In this document: piece after piece, positions 16,651 to 25,482 of the stretch
Layout of the letters: each line of letters opens with the position of its first letter
How positions within the stretch are numbered: the first letter of the stretch is position 1
Origin: Streptomyces echinoruber
Lineage (GTDB): Bacteria; Actinomycetota; Actinomycetes; Streptomycetales; Streptomycetaceae
NCBI RefSeq assembly: GCF_014651135.1
Contig: NZ_BMWH01000001.1
Span: forward strand, 371,194-435,193
DNA: 64,000 nt
Direction of reading: 5' to 3'
The notes under the pieces: generated by a model
The model's input: only the letters and a program-made list of their open reading frames with translations
What the model was told of the DNA's origin: nothing
Database searches by the model: none
Program-made: the position numbers and the translations under genes

Positions 16651-16684
16651 AGAGCGGGCGAACTTTCGGCAGTTCGCCCGCTCT
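16651..16684 (+). promoter_or_regulatory. Perfect 14-bp inverted repeat before phoD
   Basis: AGAGCGGGCGAACT (16651-16664) and AGTTCGCCCGCTCT (16671-16684) form a perfect 14-bp stem with a 6-nt loop, ending 30 bp before the phoD start. It could be a second terminator, a leader hairpin or an operator. The right arm contains GTTCGCCCG, close to a PhoP half-site (GTTCACC type), but no second direct repeat is visible. Confidence 0.6.
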
Positions 16685-16714
16685 CGCGCGTACCGGTCAG
16701 TAGCCTGATCGGCC

Positions 16715-18376
16715 GTGACCAGACCACACAGATCTTCCGAGGACACCAACTCCCTTCGCCCGCACCGCCGTACGGTCGTCAAGGCCGCGGCGGCCACCGC
16801 CGTGCTGGCCGGGCCGTTCGCCGCCACGCGGCCGGCGCGGGCCGCCGCGCAGGCGCCCGCCTTCCTGCACGGAGTGGCCTCCGGCGACCCGCTGCCGGAC
16901 GGCGTGCTGCTGTGGACCCGGGTGACGCCCACGCCGGAGGCCATACCCGGCTCCGGGCTGGGCCCGGACGTCGAGGTCGACTGGGTGGTGGCCAGGGACC
17001 GGGCGTTCACCAGCGTCGTCGCCCGGGGCTCCACGGTCGCCACCGCGGCATCCGACCACACCGTCAAGGCGGACGTGCGCGGCCTGGAGCCGGCCACCGA
17101 CTACTGGTTCCGCTTCTCCGCCGGCGGCACCGTCTCGCCCGCCGCCCGTACCCGCACCGCGCCCGCCGCCGAGGCCGCGGTCGCCGGCCTGAGGTTCGGC
17201 GTGGTCTCCTGCGCCAACTGGGAGGCCGGCCACTTCGCCGCCTACCGCCACCTCGCCTCCCGCGGCGACCTGGACGCCTGGCTGCACCTGGGCGACTACA
17301 TCTACGAGTACGGGTCCGGCGAGTACGCGGCCCGCGGCACCGTCGTGCGGCCGCACTCCCCCGCCCACGAGATCCTCACCCTCGCCGACTACCGGATCCG
17401 GCACGCGACGTACAAGACCGACCCGGACCTGCAGGCGCTGCACGCGGCGGCACCGGTCGTGGCGATCTGGGACGACCACGAGTTCGCCGACAACGCCTGG
17501 TCCGGCGGCGCGGCCAACCACACCGAGGGCGCCGAGGGCACCTGGGCCGCCCGCAAAGCCGCCGCCAAACAGGCCTACTTCGAGTGGATGCCGGTCCGCC
17601 CGGCGCTCGAGGGCACCACCTACCGCCGGCTGCGCTTCGGCCGGCTGGCCGACCTGTCGCTGCTGGACCTGCGTTCCTTCCGCTCGCAGCAGGCCGCCAC
17701 CGGCAGCGGCGCGGTCGACGACCCGGACCGCACCCTCACCGGCCGCGCCCAACTCGACTGGCTCAAGGCGGGTCTGAGCGCGTCCGACACGACCTGGCGG
17801 CTGGTCGGCAACTCGGTGATGATCGCGCCGTTTGCCGTCGGCTCCCTCTCCGCCGACCTGCTCAAGCCGCTGGCGAAGCTGCTGGGGCTGCCGCAGGAGG
17901 GGCTCGCCGTCAACACCGACCAGTGGGACGGCTACACCGACGACCGCCGCGAACTCCTCGCCCACCTGCGCGCGCACCACATCCGCAACACCGTGTTCCT
18001 CACCGGCGACATCCACATGGCGTGGGCCAACGACGTGCCGGTGGACGCCGGTACGTACCCGCTGTCGCCGTCGGCGGCCACCGAGTTCGTGGTGACCTCG
18101 GTGACCTCCGACAACCTCGACGACTTCGTCAAGGTGCCGGAAGGAACGGTCTCCGCGGTGGCCGCGCCGGTCATCCGCGCCGCCAACCGGCATGTGCACT
18201 GGGTCGACACCGACCGGCACGGCTTCGGCGTCCTCGATCTGACCGCCGAGCGCGCGCAGATGGACTACTACGTCCTGTCCGACCGCACGGCCGCCGACGC
18301 CTCGGCGTCCTGGGTGCGCTCGTACCGCACGCGCAGCGGCACGCAGACCGTCGAGCGGACGTACGACCCGGTCTGA
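16715..18376 (+). CDS. phoD: Alkaline phosphatase D, Tat-exported
   Basis: A 553-residue PhoD-family phosphodiesterase/phosphatase. The twin-arginine signal (HRRTVVK, residues 17-23, then a hydrophobic stretch and ARA) predicts Tat export with cleavage near residue 43. The N-terminal domain has [17 protein letters not shown]; the metallophosphatase domain carries [15 protein letters not shown] and GDIHMAW, the metal ligands of the family (Ca2+/Fe). It releases phosphate from organic esters outside the cell. GTG 16715 is used. PhoP control is expected from known Streptomyces phosphatases, but I cannot show a full PHO box. Confidence 0.93.
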   Translation: MTRPHRSSEDTNSLRPHRRTVVKAAAATAVLAGPFAATRPARAAAQAPAFLHGVASGDPLPDGVLLWTRVTPTPEAIPGSGLGPDVEVDWVVARDRAFTSVVARGSTVATAASDHTVKADVRGLEPATDYWFRFSAGGTVSPAARTRTAPAAEAAVAGLRFGVVSCANWEAGHFAAYRHLASRGDLDAWLHLGDYIYEYGSGEYAARGTVVRPHSPAHEILTLADYRIRHATYKTDPDLQALHAAAPVVAIWDDHEFADNAWSGGAANHTEGAEGTWAARKAAAKQAYFEWMPVRPALEGTTYRRLRFGRLADLSLLDLRSFRSQQAATGSGAVDDPDRTLTGRAQLDWLKAGLSASDTTWRLVGNSVMIAPFAVGSLSADLLKPLAKLLGLPQEGLAVNTDQWDGYTDDRRELLAHLRAHHIRNTVFLTGDIHMAWANDVPVDAGTYPLSPSAATEFVVTSVTSDNLDDFVKVPEGTVSAVAAPVIRAANRHVHWVDTDRHGFGVLDLTAERAQMDYYVLSDRTAADASASWVRSYRTRSGTQTVERTYDPV

Positions 18377-18478
18377 CGCCGCCCGCGAAACGGCCCGCCC
18401 GGGAACCGCTCCACCACCGCGGCGACGGGAACCGCCTCACAGACCGGGGCGGCAGGCACCGCGCCGACGGGAACCGCC

Positions 18479-18514
18479 GGGAATTACAGCGGGAATTACA
18501 GCGGGAGTCACAGC
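18479..18514 (-). repeat. 12-bp tandem repeat making three in-frame stop codons
   Basis: Units at 18479-18490, 18491-18502 (identical) and 18503-18514 (two mismatches). The last unit contains the stop codon of the hydrolase gene. Because 12 is a multiple of three, each unit places another stop in the same frame (TGA, TAA, TAA). Confidence 0.9.
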
Positions 18515-19077
18515 GAGTCGAGGAAGCCGAGCGCCACCCGCCAGGTGGCCTCGGCCGCCTCCTCGTCGTAGTCGGGCAGGTCCGGGTCGGTGTAGAGGTG
18601 GCCGGCCCCCGCGTACCGGTACACCTCCACGTCGGCGCCGATCCGGCGCATCCGCAGGTACCAGGCGCTGAGCCAGTCGTCCGTCTCGAACGGGTCGGGC
18701 TCGGCCACGTGCAGCTGCACCGGCAGCTCCTCCGCCGTCGCGTTCGGCGCGATGTCCGAGGTGCCGTGCAGGAGCAGCAGGCCGCGGGCCTTGTCGTCGC
18801 CCAGGGCGAGGTTCTGCGCGATGGAGGCGCCGAGGGAGAAGCCGGCGTAGACCAGCCCGCGCTCCGAGTAGGGCGCGGCCGCCAGGACGGCCCGCTTGAG
18901 CAGCTCCTCCTTGCCGATCTCGTCCTTGCAGGCCATGCCCTCCTCGACCGTGTCGAACGTGCGTCCCTCGAAGAGGTCCGGCGTCCACACCTCGTGCCCG
19001 GCGGCACGCAGCCGGTCCGCGGCGGCGCGCACCGCGGGTCTGAGCCCATAGGTCGAGTGGAAGAGCATGATGTTCAT
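18508..19077 (-). CDS. Dienelactone-hydrolase family protein
   Basis: A 189-residue alpha/beta hydrolase. It opens MNIMLFHSTYGL and has EVWTPDLFEG, the nucleophile elbow GFSLGAS (Ser instead of the Cys of classical dienelactone hydrolase), an acidic residue in HVAEPDPFE and the His in GAGHLYTD. The triad is therefore Ser-Asp-His, so it is more likely an esterase than a true dienelactone hydrolase; the substrate is unknown. ATG 19077 is used. It is convergent with phoD and divergent from the MscS gene. The 3' end is a tandem repeat carrying three stop codons in frame. Confidence 0.88.
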   Translation of the reverse strand: MNIMLFHSTYGLRPAVRAAADRLRAAGHEVWTPDLFEGRTFDTVEEGMACKDEIGKEELLKRAVLAAAPYSERGLVYAGFSLGASIAQNLALGDDKARGLLLLHGTSDIAPNATAEELPVQLHVAEPDPFETDDWLSAWYLRMRRIGADVEVYRYAGAGHLYTDPDLPDYDEEAAEATWRVALGFLDSL

Positions 19078-19221
19078 GAGCCCATGGTGCCAGCCGGGCG
19101 CGACCGCCCCCGATCACGCCGTGGTCTTCGCCACATCCGCGCACCCGCCGCGCCCGCCCTACCCGCGAACGCCCCGAACACACATGTTCACCGTCGCCGC
19201 GGCCTGGTTACGTTCGACGGC

Positions 19222-20340
19222 ATGGAGAACGTACTCCGCCCGCTGATCGTCGTAGGCGGCTCGGTCGTCCTCACGCTGGTCATCGGCTGGGCCACGGACC
19301 GTCTGCTGTGCAAGGCCGACGCACGGCACCACGACACTCCGTTGTGGGGCCTGCTGCGGCGTACCCGCATCCCCTACCAACTCCTGCTGTGCGCCGCGCT
19401 GCTGAGAGGCTCCTACGACCAGGTCGAGGTGCTGGAGCGGCACCGCGTCGGCATCGGCCGCGCCCTGACGCTGGTGCTGATCGGGGCCACCGCGTGGCTG
19501 GTGATCCGCACGGCCGCCGCCGTCGTGGAGACCTCGTACACCACGTACGCCCACGCGCGCGTCCACCGGGACCCGGCGCGGGTGCGGCGGGTGCGTACGC
19601 AGGTGACGCTCATCCGGCGGGTGGTCTCGGCGATCGTCGGTGTCGTCGCCGCCGCGGCGATGCTGCTGACGTTCCCGGCGATGCGCGCGGCCGGCGCCTC
19701 GCTGCTGGCCTCGGCGGGCCTGCTCGGCATCGTCGCCGGTGTGGCGGCCCAGTCCACGCTGAGCAACATGTTCGCCGGGCTGCAGATCGCGTTCGGCGAC
19801 ATGGTCCGCATCGGCGACACCGTGGTGGTGGACGGCGAGTGGGGCACCGTGGAGGAGATCACCCTGACGTTCCTGACGGTGCGCACCTGGGACGAGCGCC
19901 GGATCACCATGCCGGTGTCGTACTTCACCTCCAAGCCGTTCGAGAACTGGTCGCGCGGCTCCCCCGAGATGACCGGCGTCGTCTTCTGGCACCTCGACCA
20001 CACGGCGCCCGTCGAGGAGATGCGGGACCGGCTCCGCGACATCCTGCGCGAGTGCCCGGCCTGGGACGGCCGCGCCTACGGCCTGCAGGTGACCGACACC
20101 ACGCCCACCACCATCCAGGTGCGCGCCCTGGTCACCGCGAAGGACCCGGACGACCTGTGGACGGTACGGGTGCTGGTGCGCGAGGAGATGGTGCGCTGGC
20201 TGTGCGAGAAGCACCCGTACGCGCTGCCCCGCGTCAACACGGCGGACGTCATGCAGCAGCCGGGCCTGCCGCACGCCCGCACGTCGCCGGACGGCGAGGC
20301 GCGCCGGCCTCGCGAGGTCGGCTGGGCGGGCCGCGGCTGA
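19222..20340 (+). CDS. MscS-family mechanosensitive channel
   Basis: A 372-residue channel protein. Four hydrophobic helices precede the MscS core: the pore-lining helix is in LLASAGLLGIVAGVAAQSTL, followed by NMFAGLQIAFGDMVRIGD and the beta domain with WGTVEEITLTFLTVRTWD. The cytoplasmic C-terminal domain runs to about residue 340. It relieves hypo-osmotic stress at the membrane. ATG 19222 (MENVLRP) is chosen. The gene ends 13 bp from the convergent SDR gene, so the two transcripts probably overlap. Confidence 0.93.
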   Translation: MENVLRPLIVVGGSVVLTLVIGWATDRLLCKADARHHDTPLWGLLRRTRIPYQLLLCAALLRGSYDQVEVLERHRVGIGRALTLVLIGATAWLVIRTAAAVVETSYTTYAHARVHRDPARVRRVRTQVTLIRRVVSAIVGVVAAAAMLLTFPAMRAAGASLLASAGLLGIVAGVAAQSTLSNMFAGLQIAFGDMVRIGDTVVVDGEWGTVEEITLTFLTVRTWDERRITMPVSYFTSKPFENWSRGSPEMTGVVFWHLDHTAPVEEMRDRLRDILRECPAWDGRAYGLQVTDTTPTTIQVRALVTAKDPDDLWTVRVLVREEMVRWLCEKHPYALPRVNTADVMQQPGLPHARTSPDGEARRPREVGWAGRG

Positions 20341-20353
20341 GCCCGCCGGTCCG

Positions 20354-21094
20354 TCAGTGTCCGCGCTCGGCGCCGCCGTTGACCTGGATGATCTGGGAGG
20401 TGATGTGGGCGGCGCCGGGCGAGGCGAGCCAGTGCAGGGTGGCGGCGACGTCGCCGGGGGTGCCGGCGCGCCCGGTCGACGTCTCGGCGACGAGCCGCTC
20501 GCGCCGCGCGTCGTCCATCGCGTCGCCGAAGAACCCGGTGTCCTCCACGTAGCCGGGCGCCACCACGTTCACGGTGATCCCGCGCGGGCCGAGCTGCCGG
20601 GCCAGGTCGTGCGCGTACGGGTGCAGCGCCGCCTTGGCGGCCCCGTACGAGCCGCTGCCCGAGCCGCGGTAGGCGGCGATGGAGCTGAGGAACAGCACCC
20701 GCCCGCCGGGCTCGGCGAGCCGTTCCTTGAGCGCCTCGGTGAGCAGCGCGGCGGTCAGCACGTTGAGCCGGAAGTTCGCCGTCCAGTCGTGCAGCACCGA
20801 GTCGAGGGGCTCGTCGCTCTCCTCGCGCGGGAGGAAGTGCCCGGCGCCCCCGGCGTTGTTGACCAGCACGTCCACGGTGCCGAACTCCGCGGCGACGAAC
20901 CGCTCCACACGCCGCACCTGCTCGACCTCGGCGAGGTCGGCCGCGAACGTCAGCGCCCCCGGCACCCCGGCCTTCTCCAGCACCTCCGCACGGCGCCCGA
21001 GCAGCAGCACCCGGTCCCCGTCCGCCGCGAACGCGTGCGCCGCGGCGAGCCCGATCCCCGTTCCGCCTCCACTGATCACCACGTTCCGTGCCAT
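20354..21094 (-). CDS. Short-chain dehydrogenase/reductase
   Basis: A 246-residue SDR. The Rossmann motif is GGGTGIG near the N-terminus, with NNAG near residue 88, the catalytic Ser in FLSSIAAY, and YxxxK as YGAAK. It is an NAD(P)-dependent oxidoreductase of unknown substrate. ATG 21094 (MARNVVISGG) is chosen because homology starts there; the upstream in-frame extension is an Arg/Pro-rich translation of a GC repeat. It is convergent with the MscS gene. Confidence 0.92.
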   Translation of the reverse strand: MARNVVISGGGTGIGLAAAHAFAADGDRVLLLGRRAEVLEKAGVPGALTFAADLAEVEQVRRVERFVAAEFGTVDVLVNNAGGAGHFLPREESDEPLDSVLHDWTANFRLNVLTAALLTEALKERLAEPGGRVLFLSSIAAYRGSGSGSYGAAKAALHPYAHDLARQLGPRGITVNVVAPGYVEDTGFFGDAMDDARRERLVAETSTGRAGTPGDVAATLHWLASPGAAHITSQIIQVNGGAERGH

Positions 21095-21162
21095 GATCAC
21101 AGCGTACGGCGGGCCGCCGGACGGCAGGGCGCATTCCGGCCACGGCGGCCGGGGCGCGCGGC

Positions 21163-21202
21163 GCGGTGCGGGGTGCGCGGCGTGCGGTGCGGGGTGCGCG
21201 GC
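21163..21202. repeat. 19-bp direct repeat in a GC-rich gap
   Basis: Identical 19-bp copies at 21163-21181 and 21184-21202, with a 9-bp partial third copy at 21203-21211. It lies between the SDR gene and the antiporter stop. No function is visible. Confidence 0.8.
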
Positions 21203-21275
21203 GCGGTGCGGCACAACCGCCGGCGGCGTCCGCGCGGGCGGGCCCGGCGGCCGGCGGCGGGCCCTTGCGGGTACG

Positions 21276-22862
21276 TCACCGCAGGCTGCGCACGTCCAGA
21301 TGGCGCAGCACCCGGTCCACGATCTCCGGGTCCGCCCCGGGCTCGCTGCGTGCCGCGAGGATCTCGTGCCGGGCCGCGCTGAGCATCTCCTGCTGGATCC
21401 GCCGCACCCGGCGCAGCCGCCGCACCCGGTGCCGGTGCGCCTCGCGCCGCTCCTCCTCCCCGATGTCGGGGCTGATCCGCAGCCCGATGTCGAAGGCCCG
21501 CCGCAGCATCTGCTCGGACAGCTCCTCCGGCAGCTCCTCGACCGCCTCGATCTCCCGCAGCCGCTTCTTCGCCGCCTTCGCGGCCCGGAGGGCGAGCCGC
21601 TTCTCGAACTCCTTCTCCGCCTCCGTGTCCGACCGCACCCCGAGCCGCCTCACCAGCCACGGCAGGCTCAGTCCCTGCACCACCAGGGTGACGATGATCA
21701 CCGCGAAGGCGATGAAGACGATCTCGTTCCGGCCGGGGAACGGCGTCCCGGCGCCGGTCTTCAGCGGCACCGCCAGCGCGAGCGCCGCGGAGGCCACCCC
21801 GCGCATCCCGGACCACCACATGACGACGGTCTCGCGCCAGCCGACGGGGATCTCCTCGTCGTGGTTCCGCTGTGCGTGCAGCCGTTTGGCCAGCCAGGTC
21901 GCCGGCAGCAGCCACAGCAGCCGCACGAACACCACGACGGCGACGACCGCGGCCGACCAGCCGAGCAGCTCGCCCCACCGCCCCGACGCCGTCCGGATCG
22001 CGTTGTGCAGCTCCAGCCCGACCAGTCCGAAGGCGACGCCGGTGACGAGGGTGTCGATGATGTCCCAGAAGGTGTGCCCGGCGAGCCGGGTCAGCACGTC
22101 GTCGGGGTCGGCGGCGTACTCGGCGAGATACAGGGCGGTGGTGAGCACGGCGAGGACGCCGGAGCCGTGGAACTCCTCGGCGAGGACGTACGAGACGTAC
22201 GGCACGAGGAGCGTGAGCCCGATCTGCAGGGTGGGCTCGTCGAGCAGGTCCATGAGCTTGTTGGCGCCCCACCCGAGCGCGATCCCGACGGCGAGCGCGA
22301 CGGCGGCGGACAGGACCAGGTCGAGCCCGGCCCGCCAGGGCGAGAAGGCGCCGCTGACAACGGCGCTGACGGCGACGTGGTAGAGCACGATGGCCGTCAC
22401 GTCGTTGAACAGGCCCTCGCCCTCCAGGATCGACACCAGGCGGCGCGGCAGCCCGAGCTGCCCGGCGACGGCGGTCGCCGCGACCGGGTCCGGCGGGGCG
22501 ACCAGCGCGCCGAGCGCGACGGCGGCGGCGACCGGCAGGCCCGGCAGCACGGTGTGCGCGACGGCGGCCACGCACACCGTGGTGACGAACACCAGCGCGA
22601 CCGCGAGCAGGAAGATGGGCCGTTTGTTGGCGGCGAACTGCCGCCAGGAGGTGCGGCGTACGGCCGCGTAGAGCAGCGGCGGCAGCAGGGCGGGCAGGAT
22701 CAGGTCGGGCGGGATGTTCACGTTCGGCACGAAGTCCAGCACCGCGAGAACGATCCCGAGCAGCGTCATCAGCACCGGGGCGGGCAGCCCGAACCGGTCC
22801 CCGACCGGCACGCTCACCACGGCCCCGAGCAGCAGCACGAACAGCAGGGCCAGTTGGTCCAC
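21276..22862 (-). CDS. CPA1-type Na+/H+ antiporter
   Basis: A 528-residue antiporter with about twelve hydrophobic spans over residues 1-410. DPVAATAV contains the transport Asp-Pro pair, and GEGLFNDVTAIVLY is the conserved helix-6 region of NhaP/NHE-like proteins. The last 120 residues are a charged, helical cytoplasmic domain (EAEKEFEKRLALRAAKAAKK). It exchanges Na+ or K+ for H+ at the membrane. GTG 22862 gives MDQLALLF directly followed by the first span. It is downstream of the GNAT gene on the same strand, 125 bp apart. Confidence 0.92.
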   Translation of the reverse strand: MDQLALLFVLLLGAVVSVPVGDRFGLPAPVLMTLLGIVLAVLDFVPNVNIPPDLILPALLPPLLYAAVRRTSWRQFAANKRPIFLLAVALVFVTTVCVAAVAHTVLPGLPVAAAVALGALVAPPDPVAATAVAGQLGLPRRLVSILEGEGLFNDVTAIVLYHVAVSAVVSGAFSPWRAGLDLVLSAAVALAVGIALGWGANKLMDLLDEPTLQIGLTLLVPYVSYVLAEEFHGSGVLAVLTTALYLAEYAADPDDVLTRLAGHTFWDIIDTLVTGVAFGLVGLELHNAIRTASGRWGELLGWSAAVVAVVVFVRLLWLLPATWLAKRLHAQRNHDEEIPVGWRETVVMWWSGMRGVASAALALAVPLKTGAGTPFPGRNEIVFIAFAVIIVTLVVQGLSLPWLVRRLGVRSDTEAEKEFEKRLALRAAKAAKKRLREIEAVEELPEELSEQMLRRAFDIGLRISPDIGEEERREAHRHRVRRLRRVRRIQQEMLSAARHEILAARSEPGADPEIVDRVLRHLDVRSLR

Positions 22863-22987
22863 GGTCAGGCTCCGGTGCGGTCTCGACAGTCACACGGCCG
22901 TTGTCCAGCCTGCCATGTACCCCGCTTTGTCAGCCTTTTCCCCCCTCCCGGCCGTCCGCCCGGACGCCCGCTCGGCCACCTGTCCGG

Positions 22988-23485
22988 CTACAGGGCGCGG
23001 CGCATCGCCCGGTGCGGTATCCCGGCCTCGGCGAACTCCGGCCCGTACGCCGCGTAGCCGAGCCGCTCGTAGAACGCCAGGGCGTGGGTCTGGGCGTGCA
23101 GGTCCACGGCGCTCAGGCCCCGCGCGCGGGCCGCGCCCTCCACGGCCCGCACCAGCGCGGCGCCGATGCCGAGGCCGCGGGCCTCCTTGCGGACGGCGAG
23201 CCGCCCCAGACAGCCCACGGAGGCGTCGGCGCCGGTCTTCGCCACGGCCGCGGGTCCGTGCAGCAGCCGCCCGGCGCCCAGCGGCTCGCCGTCGTCCGCG
23301 CGCACCGCCAGGACGTGCACCGTGTCGGCGTCGTGGGCGTCGTACTCGTCGTACTCCAGGTCCTCCGGGACGCCCTGCTCGACGACGAAGACCTGCCGGC
23401 GCACCGCGAAGCACGCCTGCCGGTCGGCCGGGTCCTCGGCGACGCGTACCGTGTAGCGCGCGATCGGCGGGGTCGGCGGGGTCAT
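22988..23485 (-). CDS. GNAT-family N-acetyltransferase
   Basis: A 165-residue GNAT protein. [20 protein letters not shown] is the family N-terminal helix seen in ElaA/YjcF-type members. [20 protein letters not shown] is motif A, where the R/Q-x-x-G-x-G/A loop binds acetyl-CoA, and [10 protein letters not shown] is motif B. The acceptor is unknown. Its ATG overlaps the rluD stop by 4 bp (ATGA), so translation is coupled to rluD. Confidence 0.9.
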   Translation of the reverse strand: MTPPTPPIARYTVRVAEDPADRQACFAVRRQVFVVEQGVPEDLEYDEYDAHDADTVHVLAVRADDGEPLGAGRLLHGPAAVAKTGADASVGCLGRLAVRKEARGLGIGAALVRAVEGAARARGLSAVDLHAQTHALAFYERLGYAAYGPEFAEAGIPHRAMRRAL

Positions 23486-24426
23486 CCGTAGGTCTCCTCG
23501 CGCACCTGGTCCAGGGCCCGCTGGAGGTCCTCGGGGTAGTCGCTGGCGAACTCCACCCACTCGCCGGTGCCGGGGTGCTCGAAGCCGAGGCGCACCGCGT
23601 GCAGCCACTGGCGGGTCAGGCCCAGCCGCCTGGCCAGCGTGGGGTCGGCGCCGTAGGTCAGGTCGCCGACGCACGGGTGCCGGTGGGCGGCCATGTGGAC
23701 GCGGATCTGGTGGGTGCGGCCGGTCTCCAGCTTGACGTCGAGCAGGGAGGCGGAGCGGAAGGCCTCGATGAGGTCGTAGTGGGTCACCGAGGGCTTGCCG
23801 TCGGCGGTGACCGCCCACTTGTAGTCGTGGGTGGGGTGGCGGCCGATGGGGGCGTCGATCGTGCCGCTGGTCGGATCGGGGTGGCCCTGGACGAGGGTGT
23901 GGTAGCGCTTGTCGACCGTGCGCTCCTTGAACTGGCGCTTGAGCGACGTGTACGCGTACTCCGACTTGGCCACCACCATCAGGCCGGAGGTGCCGACGTC
24001 CAGGCGGTGCACGATGCCCTGCCGCTCGGCGGCGCCGGAGGTGGAGATACGGAAGCCCGCGGCGGCCAGACCGCCGATCACGGTCGGGCCGGTCCACCCG
24101 GGGCTGGGGTGGGCGGCGACGCCGACCGGCTTGACGATCACGACGACGTCCTCGTCGTCGTGGACGATCTCCATGCCCTCGACCGGTTCGGCCACCACCT
24201 GCACCGGCGCGGGCGCCTGCGGCATCTCGACCTCGAGCCAGGCGCCGCCGCGCACCCGCTCCGACTTGCCGACCACCGCGCCGTCGACCAGCACCTTGCC
24301 CGCCGCGGCGAGTTCCGCGGCCTTCGTGCGGGAGAAGCCGAACATGCGGGAGATGGCGGCGTCGACGCGCTCGCCCTCCAGTCCGTCGGGCACGGGCAGG
24401 GTACGGATCTCGGGAATCGTGCTCAC
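23482..24426 (-). CDS. rluD: RluA-family 23S rRNA pseudouridine synthase
   Basis: A 314-residue protein: S4 RNA-binding domain (about 16-75), then the catalytic domain with [14 protein letters not shown], in which Asp143 is the nucleophile, and [11 protein letters not shown]. RluD-type enzymes convert uridines in helix 69 of 23S rRNA to pseudouridine; site specificity is inferred from the family. GTG 24426 gives [10 protein letters not shown]. The gene couples to the GNAT gene downstream and follows lspA, as in other Streptomyces and many other bacteria. Confidence 0.93.
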   Translation of the reverse strand: MSTIPEIRTLPVPDGLEGERVDAAISRMFGFSRTKAAELAAAGKVLVDGAVVGKSERVRGGAWLEVEMPQAPAPVQVVAEPVEGMEIVHDDEDVVVIVKPVGVAAHPSPGWTGPTVIGGLAAAGFRISTSGAAERQGIVHRLDVGTSGLMVVAKSEYAYTSLKRQFKERTVDKRYHTLVQGHPDPTSGTIDAPIGRHPTHDYKWAVTADGKPSVTHYDLIEAFRSASLLDVKLETGRTHQIRVHMAAHRHPCVGDLTYGADPTLARRLGLTRQWLHAVRLGFEHPGTGEWVEFASDYPEDLQRALDQVREETYG

Positions 24427-24642
24427 CCGTCGAGTATGCCGGACGGCGCCGGCCGCCCCGCACGGACGCCCACCGGACCGGGTCCGCCGGGCCGCCCCGG
24501 CCGGTCCCGCGGCCCTCCGGTCGCTCTCGCGGCCTTCCCGGCCGGCCCCGCGGCCGCCCCGGCCGGTCCCGCGCGGCCCTGTCGGCCGGTCCTCGCGGGC
24601 CGTGCCGGTCCTCGCGGGGCCCAGGCAGTCCTTGTGCCGGTT

Positions 24643-24718
24643 CCAGTCCTTATGGGCCGGGCCAGTCCTTGTGGGCCGGGCCAGTCCTTGTGGGCCGGGT
24701 CAGTCCTTGTGGACCGTG
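24643..24718 (-). repeat. 19-bp tandem repeat derived from the lspA 3' end, 4 copies
   Basis: Units at 24643-24661, 24662-24680, 24681-24699 and 24700-24718. The middle two are identical, the first has one mismatch, and the last (three mismatches) is the end of lspA, including its stop at 24700-24702. A more diverged copy begins near 24621. Confidence 0.92.
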
Positions 24719-25389
24719 CCGTCCGGGTCCAGGCCGCGGAAGGACAGCAGCACGATCAGAATGCCGCCGCACACGATCGCCGAGTCGGCGAGGTTGAAGA
24801 CGGCGAAGTGCCGGGGCGCGATGAAGTCGACCACGGCGCCCTCGAAGACGCCCGGCGAGCGGAAGATCCGGTCGGTGAGGTTGCCCAGCGCGCCGCCGAG
24901 CAGCAGGCCGAGCGCGATGGCCCAGGGCAGGCTGTACAGCTTGCGCGCGAGGCGGGCGATGACGACGATCACCGCGGCCGCGATCACCGTGAAGATCACC
25001 GTGTAGGCCTGCCCGAAGCTGAAGGCCGCGCCCGGGTTGCGGATCGCGTTGAACTCCAGCCAGTCGCCGAGGACCTTCACCGGCGCGCGGTGCTCCAGCT
25101 TCTCCACCACGATGATCTTGCTGACCAGGTCGAGGACGTACGCGAAGGCGGCCACGCCGAACAGCACCGCGATCCGGCGCCTGCCCCGCGGCCGCGGGGC
25201 CTGCCGGGCGTCCGTGCCGGACGCCGCCGGCGCCGTCTGCCCGCCGGGCCCGGACCCGTCGGCCCGGGCCTGGTCCGCGCCGCTCCCGGACCGCTCGCCG
25301 GGCACCGCGGACTCACCGGACCGCTGCTGCCCGTCGCGTGCCGCGTCCGGGGTGTCCGGCGTACCGATGATGCGCTCCGCCTCTGCCAC
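24700..25389 (-). CDS. lspA: Lipoprotein signal peptidase (SPase II)
   Basis: A 229-residue LspA with four membrane spans from about residue 72. The aspartic protease pair is Asp173 (NLTDRIF) and Asp202 (NLADSAI), with the conserved [13 protein letters not shown]. It removes signal peptides from lipidated prolipoproteins. The first 70 residues are a hydrophilic extension rich in Gly, Ala, Ser and Asp, which makes it longer than the usual 160-200 residues. GTG 25389 is the start. It is upstream of rluD, separated by 273 bp that are largely repeats. Confidence 0.95.
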   Translation of the reverse strand: MAEAERIIGTPDTPDAARDGQQRSGESAVPGERSGSGADQARADGSGPGGQTAPAASGTDARQAPRPRGRRRIAVLFGVAAFAYVLDLVSKIIVVEKLEHRAPVKVLGDWLEFNAIRNPGAAFSFGQAYTVIFTVIAAAVIVVIARLARKLYSLPWAIALGLLLGGALGNLTDRIFRSPGVFEGAVVDFIAPRHFAVFNLADSAIVCGGILIVLLSFRGLDPDGTVHKD

Positions 25390-25482
25390 GTGAGTCCCTC
25401 AACCTAGGTGACCGACTGACCACGAGACTACGGCACGGCCCGCGGCACCCACGTGCCCAGGAGGCGTCCGGCCGGCGGCCGC

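Noticed and set aside
16672-16680. PHO box upstream of phoD
   Set aside because: Only one GTTCGCCCG-like unit is present; PhoP sites need at least two 11-nt direct repeats.
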